Positions 7,575-15,116 of a DNA stretch of 19,797 nucleotides are shown in pieces (within the stretch, counting starts at the first letter, position 1; every line of letters starts with the position of its first letter). The DNA lies in the NCBI GenBank assembly GCA_008086245.1, contig VSIX01000043.1, forward strand, positions 1 through 19,797. The letters run 5' to 3'. This DNA is from Candidatus Mcinerneyibacterium aminivorans. GTDB lineage: Bacteria; Macinerneyibacteriota; Macinerneyibacteria; Macinerneyibacteriales; Macinerneyibacteriaceae. The notes under the pieces were generated by a model, which was not told the DNA's origin, ran no database searches, and was given only the letters and a program-made list of their open reading frames with translations. Both the position numbers and the translations under genes were made by a program.

Positions 7575-8816
7575 ATGTCAAAAAAAATAACTCTATTATT
7601 ATTAATTGTTGTTTTTGTTTCACTAATTTATTCAACCGATTATGATTATTTGGTAGGAGAAAAAGTTTTTGAAGATGCAAAAAATAACGATAGTTATGCT
7701 ATGGCGGTTCTGGGATTGAGATATAGAAAAGGTATCGATATTAAGCTGGATTTTGAAAAGGCATACAAATGGCTGGATAAAGCCGCTAAAAAGGATAACC
7801 CAATAGCCTATTATAATTTGGCTGCAATGTATAAATACGGACACTTTGTTAAGCTGGATAGGGAAAAATCAGAAAAACTTTATAAAAAAGCTTTTAAAGG
7901 GATGAAAAACTTAGCAGTTAAAAATAACTCTATTGCCCAGCTGGAGCTTGGACTTATGTATTATACCGGATCCGGAACAGAAAAGGATGAAAAAAAAGCC
8001 AAAAAATGGATAAAAAAATCTCTTTTTAAGGGATATCCGGAGGCTCTGAAATATTTTACTGGCTACTTCGATTATGACAGCAAAGATAAAGCCTTTAATA
8101 AAGTTTTTGAAATTTTTAAGAAAAAAGCTGATGAAGGAAATCCAAAATATCAATATGAGCTTGGTAATTTGTACTACCACGGGTTGGGAACCTCAAAAGA
8201 TATAGATAAAGCTAATAGCTGGTACCTGAAAGCACAGAAAAAAAATAATATATATGAAGATGCTAAAAAAGATGGTGATTTTAAAATTTCCAATTTGCTT
8301 CCTCCAAAATATGTTTTAAGTATAAGGGAGGGAAGTTGTGGAGAAACCTGCCTTTGGTCAATTACAAACAAGCTTAATTTAAATAAAACACAGCTGGAAA
8401 TAAATATGGCTGGTACCGACAAAAATAGGGGTTTACATGCAGATGAGATAGCTAAAGCTGTTGAAAAATTTGATGTTTCTTATAATACTCTTTCCAGATC
8501 GGTTGATTCGAACAGCAAAAAGCAGCTGAAAAAAAACTATTATAAATTCCTGTATGAGGGCGTGATTAATGCTGTTAAAAGAGGAAACCCTGTTATTATA
8601 GGAGTTAAAGTGCTTCCTACAAGATTTGAACAGTGGGCTCTGGATCATTTCGTTCTCGTTGTGGGATACAATTCTAAAACAGATGAATTGATATATAATG
8701 ATTTTGAAAACCAAAAAAGAATAAAGGCCCAAAAGCTTCTAAATGAGGATCCGGGATATTCTTTTATAAATAAATACAACTGGGTGTTTGCTATAGAGTT
8801 TCTTTTGAGTAAATAG
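7575..8816 (+). CDS. Exported Sel1-repeat protein with C-terminal C39-like peptidase domain
   Basis: The 413-residue protein has a signal peptide (residues 1-20). Five Sel1-like repeats follow, at about 40-74, 76-110, 119-153, 155-189 and 190-224, for example QLELGLMYYTGSGTEKDEKK and QYELGNLYYHGLGTSKDIDK. From about residue 245 the fold changes to a papain-like C39 domain: REGSCGETCLWSI carries the candidate catalytic Cys255, DHFVLVVGY the His358, and IYNDFENQ the third residue (Asp376 with Asn375). The Cys-His-Asp order and spacing fit the Peptidase_C39_2 type. Sel1 repeats usually bind protein partners, so the protein may deliver a cysteine peptidase to a target outside the inner membrane. 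Activity is inferred. The start follows AAGGAGAG. It appears monocistronic, with a terminator 11 nt downstream. Confidence 0.85.
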   Translation: MSKKITLLLLIVVFVSLIYSTDYDYLVGEKVFEDAKNNDSYAMAVLGLRYRKGIDIKLDFEKAYKWLDKAAKKDNPIAYYNLAAMYKYGHFVKLDREKSEKLYKKAFKGMKNLAVKNNSIAQLELGLMYYTGSGTEKDEKKAKKWIKKSLFKGYPEALKYFTGYFDYDSKDKAFNKVFEIFKKKADEGNPKYQYELGNLYYHGLGTSKDIDKANSWYLKAQKKNNIYEDAKKDGDFKISNLLPPKYVLSIREGSCGETCLWSITNKLNLNKTQLEINMAGTDKNRGLHADEIAKAVEKFDVSYNTLSRSVDSNSKKQLKKNYYKFLYEGVINAVKRGNPVIIGVKVLPTRFEQWALDHFVLVVGYNSKTDELIYNDFENQKRIKAQKLLNEDPGYSFINKYNWVFAIEFLLSK

Positions 8817-8827
8817 TTAAAATATTT

Positions 8828-8869
8828 AAGGGATGAAGAGGAATCAAAGAATTCTTCTTCCCCTTTTTT
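8828..8869 (+). terminator. Intrinsic terminator after the Sel1-C39 gene
   Basis: AAGGG (8828-8832) pairs with CCCTT (8861-8865). After a 2-nt bulge, GAAGAGGAAT (8835-8844) pairs with ATTCTTCTTC (8851-8860), including one G-U. The right arm runs into six T residues. It begins 11 nt after the stop codon. Confidence 0.85.
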
Positions 8870-8972
8870 CTATTTTTTATTTATAATTCTGTTTTCTTAT
8901 AAATCGGTTTCATTTGAACTCATATCCTGATCTATTTTAGAATATACATTGTATAAATTTGTTTTAAAAATG

Positions 8973-9000
8973 AAAATTCCGAATGAAACAAAAGAAATGA
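8973..9000. repeat. Dispersed intergenic repeat, degenerate half copy
   Basis: AAAATTCCGAATGAA matches the left part of the copies at 13713 and 15490. The right half (CAGGAATC or CGGAATC) is missing, so this is the weakest member of the family. Confidence 0.4.
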
Positions 9001-9137
9001 GTGTAAAGGTCCTAAAAGTTTGTCCAAATAATAGGGGGTTAGATCACACAAAAGTGATTTTAAATCGAACACGAATGGCTAACAACTATTTGAAACATTA
9101 ACCAGTATAAATTTGTCATATATATAAAGGAGTAATT

Positions 9138-10283
9138 ATGAAAAAGTTAGCTTTTTTTTCTCTTATCGTTGGAATAATATTGTTTTTTGGATGTTCCAGT
9201 AAAAAATATCACACAGAAAAAAAGAAAGATCATCTTTTAATTAAAAATAATATCAAAGATAATCTTGATATAAAACAATTCCACCTTTTGGATGAAAAAT
9301 CTTTCCCATCGGAGAAAAGACTTCATCTTTATCTGCATGCTGCAAATGAAGACATGCTTGGAACTATTATTAATAAAAATTCGGATAGGTATCTAATTTT
9401 AGTTGATAAAAAATTAAATATCGTGGAAGAAAAAAAGTTAAAGAAAGGCCGCGGACCGGGAGAAGTTGGGAACTGGCTGCCCGGTATGGGGATGAGCAAC
9501 GAACAACTTTATATACTGGATAACAGGAAAAATTCAATTGAAATATTTAATATGAATCTTGAATATGAAGATACCTGTCAAATTAACAGCAGCGATTTTA
9601 GGATGAACTTTGGCTTTACGGATATAAATAGTGTTGATGATAGTTTTGTCCTGGCTCCAGTTATATCGCTATCGGAAGATATTATTGGGGCAAAAATAAA
9701 TAAAAAGGGAAAACTACTTGGATATATTGAGGGTGAAAAACCATCCGGTCAGATTGAACACTTCAGTATTAAAAATCTCGCAAGATATACTAAGGGACCT
9801 GATAAAAAATTATATATGGTAATGATAGGGTATAAAAACAAATATTTAATCAGAAAATATGATAAAAATTTAAATTTATTATGGGAAAATGAAATAAACG
9901 ATGGGCTTCAACAAATACTTTCCCCTGAAATTGTTAGGTTTAAAGATGGTTCTTTTGAACTTCAGGGCGGCCGCGCCTGCAGCAATATCGATGTGGACGA
10001 AGAAAACATATACGTGCTAAGAGGGGTAGGCGGAATAAACAAATTCGAATGGAAGGATAATAGAAAAGTAAGGCATCATAAAGATATTAAGCCGATTAAT
10101 TGTGGCTTTGTTGATGTGTTTGATAAAAAAAGCGGCAAATTTAAATACCGAATTAAGGGAGAATTTCTCAACACCAAACAGGATTATTCCTTATATGTTA
10201 TAGATAACAAATTTTATTTTATTTCTCCCTATAGCAATAAATACAAATATTCAAATAAAATTATTACTGCAGATGTAGAATAA
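9138..10283 (+). CDS. Lipoprotein with six-bladed beta-propeller, paralog 2
   Basis: The 381-residue protein has lipobox FFGC (Cys19) followed by SSKK and a charged linker to about residue 45. The family signature KKGRGPGE is at residues 102-109, followed by a blade reading QLYILDNRKNSIEIFNMN. Later blades include KYLIRKYDKNLNLLWENE and VDVFDKKSGKFKYRIKGEF. It is more divergent from paralogs 1, 4 and 5 than those are from each other and lacks their GDF(L/M)I segment and (L)LKxP end. It is longer than its relatives through the N-terminal linker and an extra basic segment near KDNRKVRHHKDIK. It is an envelope lipoprotein of unknown role, and ligand or partner binding by the propeller is inferred. 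The start is supported by AAAGGAG. It appears monocistronic. Confidence 0.82.
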   Translation: MKKLAFFSLIVGIILFFGCSSKKYHTEKKKDHLLIKNNIKDNLDIKQFHLLDEKSFPSEKRLHLYLHAANEDMLGTIINKNSDRYLILVDKKLNIVEEKKLKKGRGPGEVGNWLPGMGMSNEQLYILDNRKNSIEIFNMNLEYEDTCQINSSDFRMNFGFTDINSVDDSFVLAPVISLSEDIIGAKINKKGKLLGYIEGEKPSGQIEHFSIKNLARYTKGPDKKLYMVMIGYKNKYLIRKYDKNLNLLWENEINDGLQQILSPEIVRFKDGSFELQGGRACSNIDVDEENIYVLRGVGGINKFEWKDNRKVRHHKDIKPINCGFVDVFDKKSGKFKYRIKGEFLNTKQDYSLYVIDNKFYFISPYSNKYKYSNKIITADVE

Positions 10284-10363
10284 AAGCAGAAAAAAATAAA
10301 ATAGGAGATTGCATCAATTTGTTTCATATCAGCAGGAAGGTATGATCAAGAAAAGAATTAGGA

Positions 10364-10410
10364 AAAATCCCTGAAGAAATGAGCAAAGCAAGAAAAAATC
10401 AGGAATCTTT
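10364..10410. repeat. Dispersed intergenic repeat, copy of 47 bp
   Basis: This has exactly the same length as the copy at 15490-15536 and matches it at about 35 of 47 positions by manual alignment. The ends are best conserved (AAAATnCCTGA on the left, TCAGGAATCTT on the right). CCTGA and TCAGG at the two ends are complementary, so the unit can fold. Confidence 0.6.
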
Positions 10411-10518
10411 TTATATCCATACAAAAAATTATCATTGAGAATTCTCTTTTGGTAAAATTTTTATCGCTTATATAGTATTAATATTTATTTTCCAACTTTT
10501 CTTTGCTGGAATATATTA

Positions 10519-10524
10519 TATAAT
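10519..10524 (+). promoter_or_regulatory. Candidate -10 element for the DUF5684-like gene
   Basis: TATAAT lies 25 nt before the ATG at 10549, with the ribosome-binding site AAGGAGATA between. No recognisable -35 is seen, so this rests on the -10 alone. Confidence 0.35.
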
Positions 10525-10548
10525 GAAACTAATAAGGAAGGAGATAAT

Positions 10549-10902
10549 ATGGCGGAGCCTGAATTCGTTAGCACTTTTGATAGCGGGGTAATTTATTTTA
10601 TAAGCATTATTTTTTATTTGTATTACGCACTTTGTCTAATGGTTGTTGCACAAAAAACATCCACAGAGCATCCATGGCTATCGTTTATCCCAGTTTTAAA
10701 CTTATATTTAATGTGCAGAGTAGCCAGAAAACCTGCATGGTGGATTATTCTGTTTTTTATACCTCTGGTTAATATAGTTATTTATTTTATTGTGTTATAT
10801 AATATTACAATACGAAGGGATAAACCCGGATGGTGGACAATAATGTATTTCCTACCCTTTGTTAATATTGTTTTCTGGGGGTTGCTGGCGTTTAAAGATT
10901 AG
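10549..10902 (+). CDS. Small membrane protein, DUF5684-like
   Basis: The 117-residue integral membrane protein has an N-terminal hydrophobic helix (about 13-34). Three related segments follow, each starting with (H/K)P and a tryptophan and then reaching an (I/L)PxxN turn: HPWLSFIPVLNLYL (41-54), KPAWWIILFFIPLVNIVIYF (61-80) and KPGWWTIMYFLPFVNIVFW (92-110). The (K)P-(G/A)-WW...P-x-x-N pattern is that of DUF5684-type proteins, which sit in the membrane and have no settled function. The start is supported by AAGGAGATA. The gene stands alone between two lipoprotein genes and ends 54 nt before the convergent one. Confidence 0.78.
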   Translation: MAEPEFVSTFDSGVIYFISIIFYLYYALCLMVVAQKTSTEHPWLSFIPVLNLYLMCRVARKPAWWIILFFIPLVNIVIYFIVLYNITIRRDKPGWWTIMYFLPFVNIVFWGLLAFKD

Positions 10903-10917
10903 TTTTTAAAACATTCC

Positions 10918-10941
10918 AACTCTATCCTAAAGGATAGAGTT
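10918..10941. terminator. Hairpin between convergent genes
   Basis: A perfect 10-bp stem (AACTCTATCC / GGATAGAGTT) with a TAAA loop lies midway between the stops of the DUF5684-like gene and the minus-strand lipoprotein. Neither side has a strong U-tract immediately after the stem, but the location is what a shared terminator would have. Confidence 0.6.
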
Positions 10942-10956
10942 AGGATTGGGAAAGTA

Positions 10957-11958
10957 TTATTGAGTATTTATGATATATTCAAATTTTTTAAAAATATTAG
11001 TATCCTTGTCATAAAAATAGAGAAAATTAGAGCTAATATTTATTGTGTATCTATCCATTAGATCTGGGGGTATTTTGTCCAGACCAAATTTGATAAATCC
11101 ATCATCTACTAAATTTCCGTTTAAATCAAAAAGCTCATAATACATACCCGGGGTTTTTAAATTCTTATCAGTATGTGGATTGTAAGGTATAAAAAGATAT
11201 CTGTTTTTGATTAGTGTTGGAGTTATAACATTTGCATCTTTATGATCATAAATCATTTTCATTTTTTTATTATCATTGTAAAATTTATTTGTTACTTTTT
11301 TTGTTTTATAATCATATACTTTAGTGTTTCCATTCCCAATTGATACATAATAAATATTGTCCTTATATAAAACCGGCCATCCTACATTATTAAGTAGATC
11401 CTTTCTCTTTGTCATTTTAAATTGAGCAATATCTATAGTTTTCAAATGGTTAAGGTTTTTATCTATGAAAAATAGCTGTATTTGGATTTTTTGGTTATCG
11501 GAAACAAATCTGTTAACTGCAAATATTCCATTGCTATATTCCATTCCGATAGTAGAGGAAAAATTTAATTTTACTGTATCATATTTTTTAATTTTTTCAT
11601 TTTGATATTTTAATACTATGAATCTATGCAATCGATGATCATACAAATAAATAAGCTCGTTATTAATAACAAACATTTCTGTAAGATTAATATACTCTTC
11701 AGGCCCTTTGCCCTGTTCAAGCTTCAATTTATCCAGCACCGCAAAACTTTTATCATCTATAACCAGTACCCAGCCCTTTCGGGAGAACCAGATTAAATTA
11801 TCATCTATTTTATTTATTAAGATCATTCCCCTTGTGCTGGCATACTGATCATCCATTTTGCGGTATTTAGCTTCTTTTAAATCAAGATTAACTTTTTGAA
11901 CTTTCCCACATGAAATAAGAAAACTTAACAATAGAAAAACAAAAATAAATTTTTTCAT
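10957..11958 (-). CDS. Lipoprotein with six-bladed beta-propeller, paralog 3 (divergent)
   Basis: The 333-residue protein has lipobox LISC (Cys17). The signature is LEQGKGPEE (GKGPEE at 83-88, glutamate replacing the second glycine), followed by LIYLYDHRLHRFIVLK. A further blade reads LYKDNIYYVSIGNGNTKVYDYKTKK, and the C-terminal part has YELFDLNGNLVDDG. It is the most divergent of the five copies and the only one on the minus strand. The start was placed at 11958 rather than 24 codons upstream because AAAGAGGAG lies 6-7 nt before this ATG and the signal peptide MKKFIFVFLLLS begins there. It appears monocistronic and is divergent from paralog 4. The function is unknown. Confidence 0.8.
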   Translation of the reverse strand: MKKFIFVFLLLSFLISCGKVQKVNLDLKEAKYRKMDDQYASTRGMILINKIDDNLIWFSRKGWVLVIDDKSFAVLDKLKLEQGKGPEEYINLTEMFVINNELIYLYDHRLHRFIVLKYQNEKIKKYDTVKLNFSSTIGMEYSNGIFAVNRFVSDNQKIQIQLFFIDKNLNHLKTIDIAQFKMTKRKDLLNNVGWPVLYKDNIYYVSIGNGNTKVYDYKTKKVTNKFYNDNKKMKMIYDHKDANVITPTLIKNRYLFIPYNPHTDKNLKTPGMYYELFDLNGNLVDDGFIKFGLDKIPPDLMDRYTINISSNFLYFYDKDTNIFKKFEYIINTQ

Positions 11959-12407
11959 ATAATCTCCTCTTTCTATAATAGAGGCATTAGAAAAATATAT
12001 TGTTTCAAAAAACCCAAATAAGGTTTTCAATTGTCAATGGAAGCTGTCCAAAAACCAAAACTGGCATAAAATTTGTATTATACATTATTTATTTGATGTG
12101 TTATAACATAAAATCCAAAAGTTTTAAATTATTTCTGCAATTTTTGCCCTGTCCAAAGGGCCAACTTGTTTGCTTAGATCTTACTAATGGCTAATTCACT
12201 AAAATAATTAAACTCGTTTTGCTTTGCAGGACTCAAACAGTACTTATTTTTTTTCAACCCTCTAATTTTTAAAAAACTGTACTAATGATTTTTTCTTGTC
12301 ATATAGCATATTTGATTTATCATAACTACTGTTGAATCAAGTTTGATTTTTATTTGGAAATAGTGTTATTTGAAGAGTGAAAAAATAAAATGGTCAAGGA
12401 GGCTTTC
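11959..12407. other. 449-bp divergent intergenic region between two propeller lipoproteins
   Basis: This region must hold both promoters for the diverging lipoprotein genes, but no -10/-35 pair stands out in the AT-rich sequence. The minus-strand leader contains CCTCT and AGAGG (11966-11984), which could pair and cover the Shine-Dalgarno. A bulged hairpin TTGCCCT/AGGGCCAA lies near 12146-12165. A 64-codon plus-strand frame at 12000-12194 has no ribosome-binding site or family features and was not called. Confidence 0.5.
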
Positions 12408-13481
12408 ATGAAAAAGATAATGTATGCATTTATAGTAATACTTTTAATAGGATGCACTGCTCAAACTACTGATTATAAAAAAACAAAAGAAGAAAAAATG
12501 GAAATCCTGAAAACAATTGGTATAGAAAAATTATCTAAAAACAATCCCGAAAGATGCAGCGGGTTTTATAAGGATAATTACTATCTGGTTAGCAGAAAAG
12601 ATAAAAACTTTTTAATAAACTTTTTTGATTTAGAAGGAAAAAAGAAAAAGGAAGTAGAACTGAAATACGGCAAAAAAAAGAACGAGCTTCTTTATAACTG
12701 GCGTGTAAAGATATATAATGACAAAATATATTTTTATGATTCTCCTCAAAATAAGATTGCTGTTTTTAATATGAATGGTAAACATCTTAAAAATATATCT
12801 TTGAAAAATTTCAGTGAATACTTTACGGATTTTGTCGTGATTAATGATGTTGTATATTTACAGGGTGTATTCAAGTATAGATTGGTTCATCTTAATGAAA
12901 AAAATGAAATTGAAAAAGGCTTAAAATATGATGAAAAATTAACCGGAGAAGAATATATGCAGGAACAAACCCGGGGAGGTGTTCTTCTGGCAGATGAGGG
13001 GAAAATTTATCAGGGATTAATTAAACAGCCTTTTAGAATCAAAAAATTTGATAGAAATTTCAATCAATTAAATACTATAAAAAAAGAACTTAACCAAGAA
13101 TATGAAGATTGCAAAATTACAAAAGATGGCAGGCTTGAGGGGGATTTAATGGTTCAAACCATGGCTTCTGATGAAAATTATCTATATGTTCCTTTTGGAA
13201 AATCAATTCACTATGCAGAAGAGGGATTAAAAAAAGGAAAAGCTGACAACTCGCTTTTTATTTTTAATAAGAAAAGCGGGAAGCTGGAGCATGAAATCTG
13301 GAATAAAAAATTAAAAAAGTCAGCAACAGGTTATGATATTCTGGGAGTAACAAAAAAATATATAATTTTATTAAAAGCCTATCATCTTGATGCTCTGGAT
13401 GAAGCAGTAGAAAATCCTGAAGAGAAGGAAGGCTGGATAATATTGCTTGATAATCCGATGTATGCTGCTCAAAAAAAGTAG
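12408..13481 (+). CDS. Lipoprotein with six-bladed beta-propeller, paralog 4 (signature lost)
   Basis: The 357-residue protein has lipobox LIGC (Cys16). It aligns with paralogs 1 and 5 over its whole length: early YKDNYYLVSRKDK, then VKIYNDKIYFYD, the RGGVLLAD segment, GDLMVQTMASDENYLYVP, FNKKSGKLEHEI, and an end IILLDNP. The normally conserved GxGPGE motif is replaced by GKKKNE (88-93), so the loop it forms is altered in this copy. The start at 12408 was chosen because AAGGAGG is 5 nt upstream and the signal peptide begins there; an in-frame ATG at 12390 precedes that site. It is probably monocistronic, with a hairpin 20 nt after the stop. It is an envelope lipoprotein of unknown function. 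Confidence 0.83.
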   Translation: MKKIMYAFIVILLIGCTAQTTDYKKTKEEKMEILKTIGIEKLSKNNPERCSGFYKDNYYLVSRKDKNFLINFFDLEGKKKKEVELKYGKKKNELLYNWRVKIYNDKIYFYDSPQNKIAVFNMNGKHLKNISLKNFSEYFTDFVVINDVVYLQGVFKYRLVHLNEKNEIEKGLKYDEKLTGEEYMQEQTRGGVLLADEGKIYQGLIKQPFRIKKFDRNFNQLNTIKKELNQEYEDCKITKDGRLEGDLMVQTMASDENYLYVPFGKSIHYAEEGLKKGKADNSLFIFNKKSGKLEHEIWNKKLKKSATGYDILGVTKKYIILLKAYHLDALDEAVENPEEKEGWIILLDNPMYAAQKK

Positions 13482-13500
13482 AAACATAAAAATATTTCAG

Positions 13501-13528
13501 GAGATTCTGGGTGTCAATCCAGAATCTC
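13501..13528 (+). terminator. Hairpin after paralog 4, possible terminator
   Basis: GAGATTCTGG (13501-13510) pairs perfectly with CCAGAATCTC (13519-13528) around an 8-nt loop. No U-tract follows (TATCATTGC), so it may protect the 3' end or terminate weakly. Confidence 0.45.
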
Positions 13529-13712
13529 TATCATTGCACCTTTCCAACTTTCAATTTAAAAAAGTCATTACGAATGAGTGAAAAGAAAGCGACAATCTCG
13601 AGTACTTCTTTTGGATTTCCTTTAAACTTTTTTTAGAATATAATCAGGCTGATAGCTTTTGTTCTGACTTAGGTTCGATATTGACCTGGCATATATTTTT
13701 CTTTTATCAATT

Positions 13713-13751
13713 AAAATACCGAATGAAGCGAAGCGAAATCCCGGAATCCTC
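13713..13751. repeat. Dispersed intergenic repeat, 39-bp copy
   Basis: AAAATACCGAATGAAGCGA, then AGCGAAATCCCGGAATCCTC. It matches the copy at 15490 at both ends, with an internal deletion of about 8 nt. ACCG and CGG(A)AT at the ends can pair. A 10-bp hairpin follows 48 nt later, as it does shortly after the 15490 copy. Confidence 0.55.
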
Positions 13752-13798
13752 TTGTTTAACTTTTAAATTTTTACTTAAACTTGAACTTTGACTTAGAC

Positions 13799-13821
13799 TA
13801 AAATTATCTTTGATAATTTTA
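13799..13821. repeat. Perfect 10-bp hairpin TAAAATTATC-TTT-GATAATTTTA
   Basis: Both arms pair completely around a 3-nt loop. A near-identical hairpin (GAAAATTATC-TAT-GATAATTTTC) lies at 15551-15573, in both cases downstream of a dispersed-repeat copy. The arms end in T residues, so a terminator role in either direction is possible. Confidence 0.6.
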
Positions 13822-13913
13822 CAGAATCCAGATAACAGCCTACAGAATCCAGAATAAAAAAGTAATTAATATTCCCTAAAACATCTATTATACTAAAGCT
13901 GAAAGGAGAAAAG

Positions 13914-14690
13914 ATGGAAAGAAAAATATTTCCTTATAGAAGCAATTTGATAAAGGAAAAAAGAGATAAAATAGGAGAAATTCCCGTATTAAGATTTTAT
14001 CCCGATAATGGCAAAAAGGAATTGCCCACAATTATTTATTATCACGGTTGGAGTTCCAGTAAAAACTTTCAGAGATTTAAAGCCTCTACTATTGCACAGT
14101 ATGGATTTCATTTAATAGTTCCCGATGCTATTAATCATGGCGTGAGGAATCCTATTGATTATGAAGAGGACAATGCCATTGAAAATTATTTCTGGGACAC
14201 GGTTTTATCTTCGGTTGAAGAATCCACTTTTCTTTTGAATAGTATTAAGAAATATCGAGAAACAGATCCTGAAAGAATTGGAGTCATCGGAAGTTCAATG
14301 GGAGGGTTCATAGGTTCAGGGGTGTTAATCAAAAATAGCGGGATAAAGACGCTAATCTCTTTTAATGGTGCATGCAGCTGGATAGAAATGGATAAAATAT
14401 TAAGAAAAGAAGCTGAAGTTCCTGAAGCAAACAAAAATTTAATCGAAAAATTAGAAAAATACGACGCAATGAAAAATATTGAGAAAATCAATCAAAGACC
14501 TATCTTGATGCTTCATGGTGATATAGATACCTCGGTTCCAATAGAGGGGCAGGAAAAGTTTTATGAAAAGGCCATTGGATACTATACTAATAAAGATAGG
14601 CTGGAGTTATATGAAGTTCCAGACATAAACCATTATATAACAGTCAACATGCTTGAAAAGGCGATTGAATGGGCCAAAGAATACATTTAA
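13914..14690 (+). CDS. Alpha/beta hydrolase, probable esterase/peptidase fold
   Basis: The 258-residue cytoplasmic protein has no signal peptide. The oxyanion-loop motif YYHGWSSS is at 42-49. The nucleophile elbow GSSMGG (126-131) carries Ser128. The acid is in HGDIDTSVP (Asp205, with Asp203 as an alternative), and the catalytic histidine is in DINHYIT (His240). The order and spacing are those of the dienelactone-hydrolase / prolyl-oligopeptidase-like alpha/beta hydrolases of the YitV/YjfP type, which are carboxylesterases acting on small esters. The substrate cannot be inferred. The start follows GAAAGGAG. The stop codon overlaps the Shine-Dalgarno of the next gene (TAAGGAGAG), so it leads a three-gene operon with two small membrane proteins. 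Confidence 0.88.
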   Translation: MERKIFPYRSNLIKEKRDKIGEIPVLRFYPDNGKKELPTIIYYHGWSSSKNFQRFKASTIAQYGFHLIVPDAINHGVRNPIDYEEDNAIENYFWDTVLSSVEESTFLLNSIKKYRETDPERIGVIGSSMGGFIGSGVLIKNSGIKTLISFNGACSWIEMDKILRKEAEVPEANKNLIEKLEKYDAMKNIEKINQRPILMLHGDIDTSVPIEGQEKFYEKAIGYYTNKDRLELYEVPDINHYITVNMLEKAIEWAKEYI

Positions 14691-14699
14691 GGAGAGAAT

Positions 14700-15095
14700 A
14701 TGTTTAAAATAGTATGTTATATATTATCAATTACTACTTTTGTTAAATCAATAACTGGCATTTTCGCTCATGACAAACTTTATAACTGGGCAAAAAGACA
14801 TTATTCTAAAGAGAAAAGATCCTGGACTACAATACTTCTGATAGTTTATGGGGTGGGAGTTTTAATTCTTACCTGGTACGGGACAATTTTTGACTATGTT
14901 AAATATGGCTGGATTGTAACTATTTTAATTACATTTTCATCAATTAAGCTTGCTGGATTAATTTTTAACTGGAAAAAGGTTTCTAAAAAATTTGTCAAAT
15001 TTATTGAGAACTCAAAGGAAAAATTATGGATGCTTGATGTTTTACTATTGATAATATCAATAGGTTTTCTTTTGATGGGTATTTATTTATATTAA
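14700..15095 (+). CDS. Four-helix integral membrane protein of unknown function
   Basis: The 131-residue protein has four predicted membrane helices at about 1-22, 42-64, 70-92 and 108-131, with a basic loop between helices 1 and 2 (KRHYSKEKRSW) and another between 3 and 4 (NWKKVSKKFVKF). By the positive-inside rule these loops are cytoplasmic. No family is recognised. It starts 9 nt after the hydrolase stop with AAGGAGAG as its ribosome-binding site, so it is co-transcribed and probably co-translated with the hydrolase. Confidence 0.75.
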   Translation: MFKIVCYILSITTFVKSITGIFAHDKLYNWAKRHYSKEKRSWTTILLIVYGVGVLILTWYGTIFDYVKYGWIVTILITFSSIKLAGLIFNWKKVSKKFVKFIENSKEKLWMLDVLLLIISIGFLLMGIYLY

Positions 15096-15116
15096 AAAAT
15101 ATTGAAAGGGGGAAAT

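Larger units (their letters stand above)
8817..9137. other. 321-bp intergenic region
   Basis: Besides the terminator at 8828-8869, this gap contains a degenerate, half-length copy of the dispersed repeat at 8973-9000 and a short hairpin GATCAC-ACAAAA-GTGATT near 9042-9059 that could be an operator. TATAAA (9106-9111) and TATATA (9120-9125) are possible -10 elements for the next gene, but neither has a well-spaced -35. No gene was seen. Confidence 0.5.
13482..13913. other. 432-bp intergenic region with repeat cluster
   Basis: This gap contains a hairpin at 13501-13528, one copy of the dispersed repeat (13713-13751), a perfect 10-bp hairpin (13799-13821), and two direct copies of ACAGAATCCAG 21 nt apart (13821 and 13842). 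TATACT at 13889-13894 is very close to the next start and would leave a leader of only about a dozen nt. No gene was seen. Confidence 0.5.

Noticed and set aside
7632-8732. Minus-strand open frames antisense to the Sel1-C39 gene
   Set aside because: They are artefacts of lysine-rich codons on the coding strand, with no independent start signals.
7065-8869. Toxin-immunity or bacteriocin locus built on the C39 domain
   Set aside because: No precursor peptide with a double-glycine leader, ABC transporter or immunity gene is seen; the neighbouring 55-aa protein has no leader motif.
12060-12080. sigma-54-like TGGCATAAAATTTGTAT
   Set aside because: The -12 element reads TTGTA instead of TTGC, and no activator or bound site is apparent; such matches occur by chance in AT-rich sequence.
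12000-12194. 64-codon plus-strand frame in the divergent intergenic region
   Set aside because: It starts in the leader of the minus-strand gene, has no Shine-Dalgarno and no recognisable product; the cysteine- and lysine-rich end looks random.
14186-14491. 101-codon minus-strand frame inside the hydrolase gene
   Set aside because: It is a complement of the coding strand for the catalytic core and has no supporting features.
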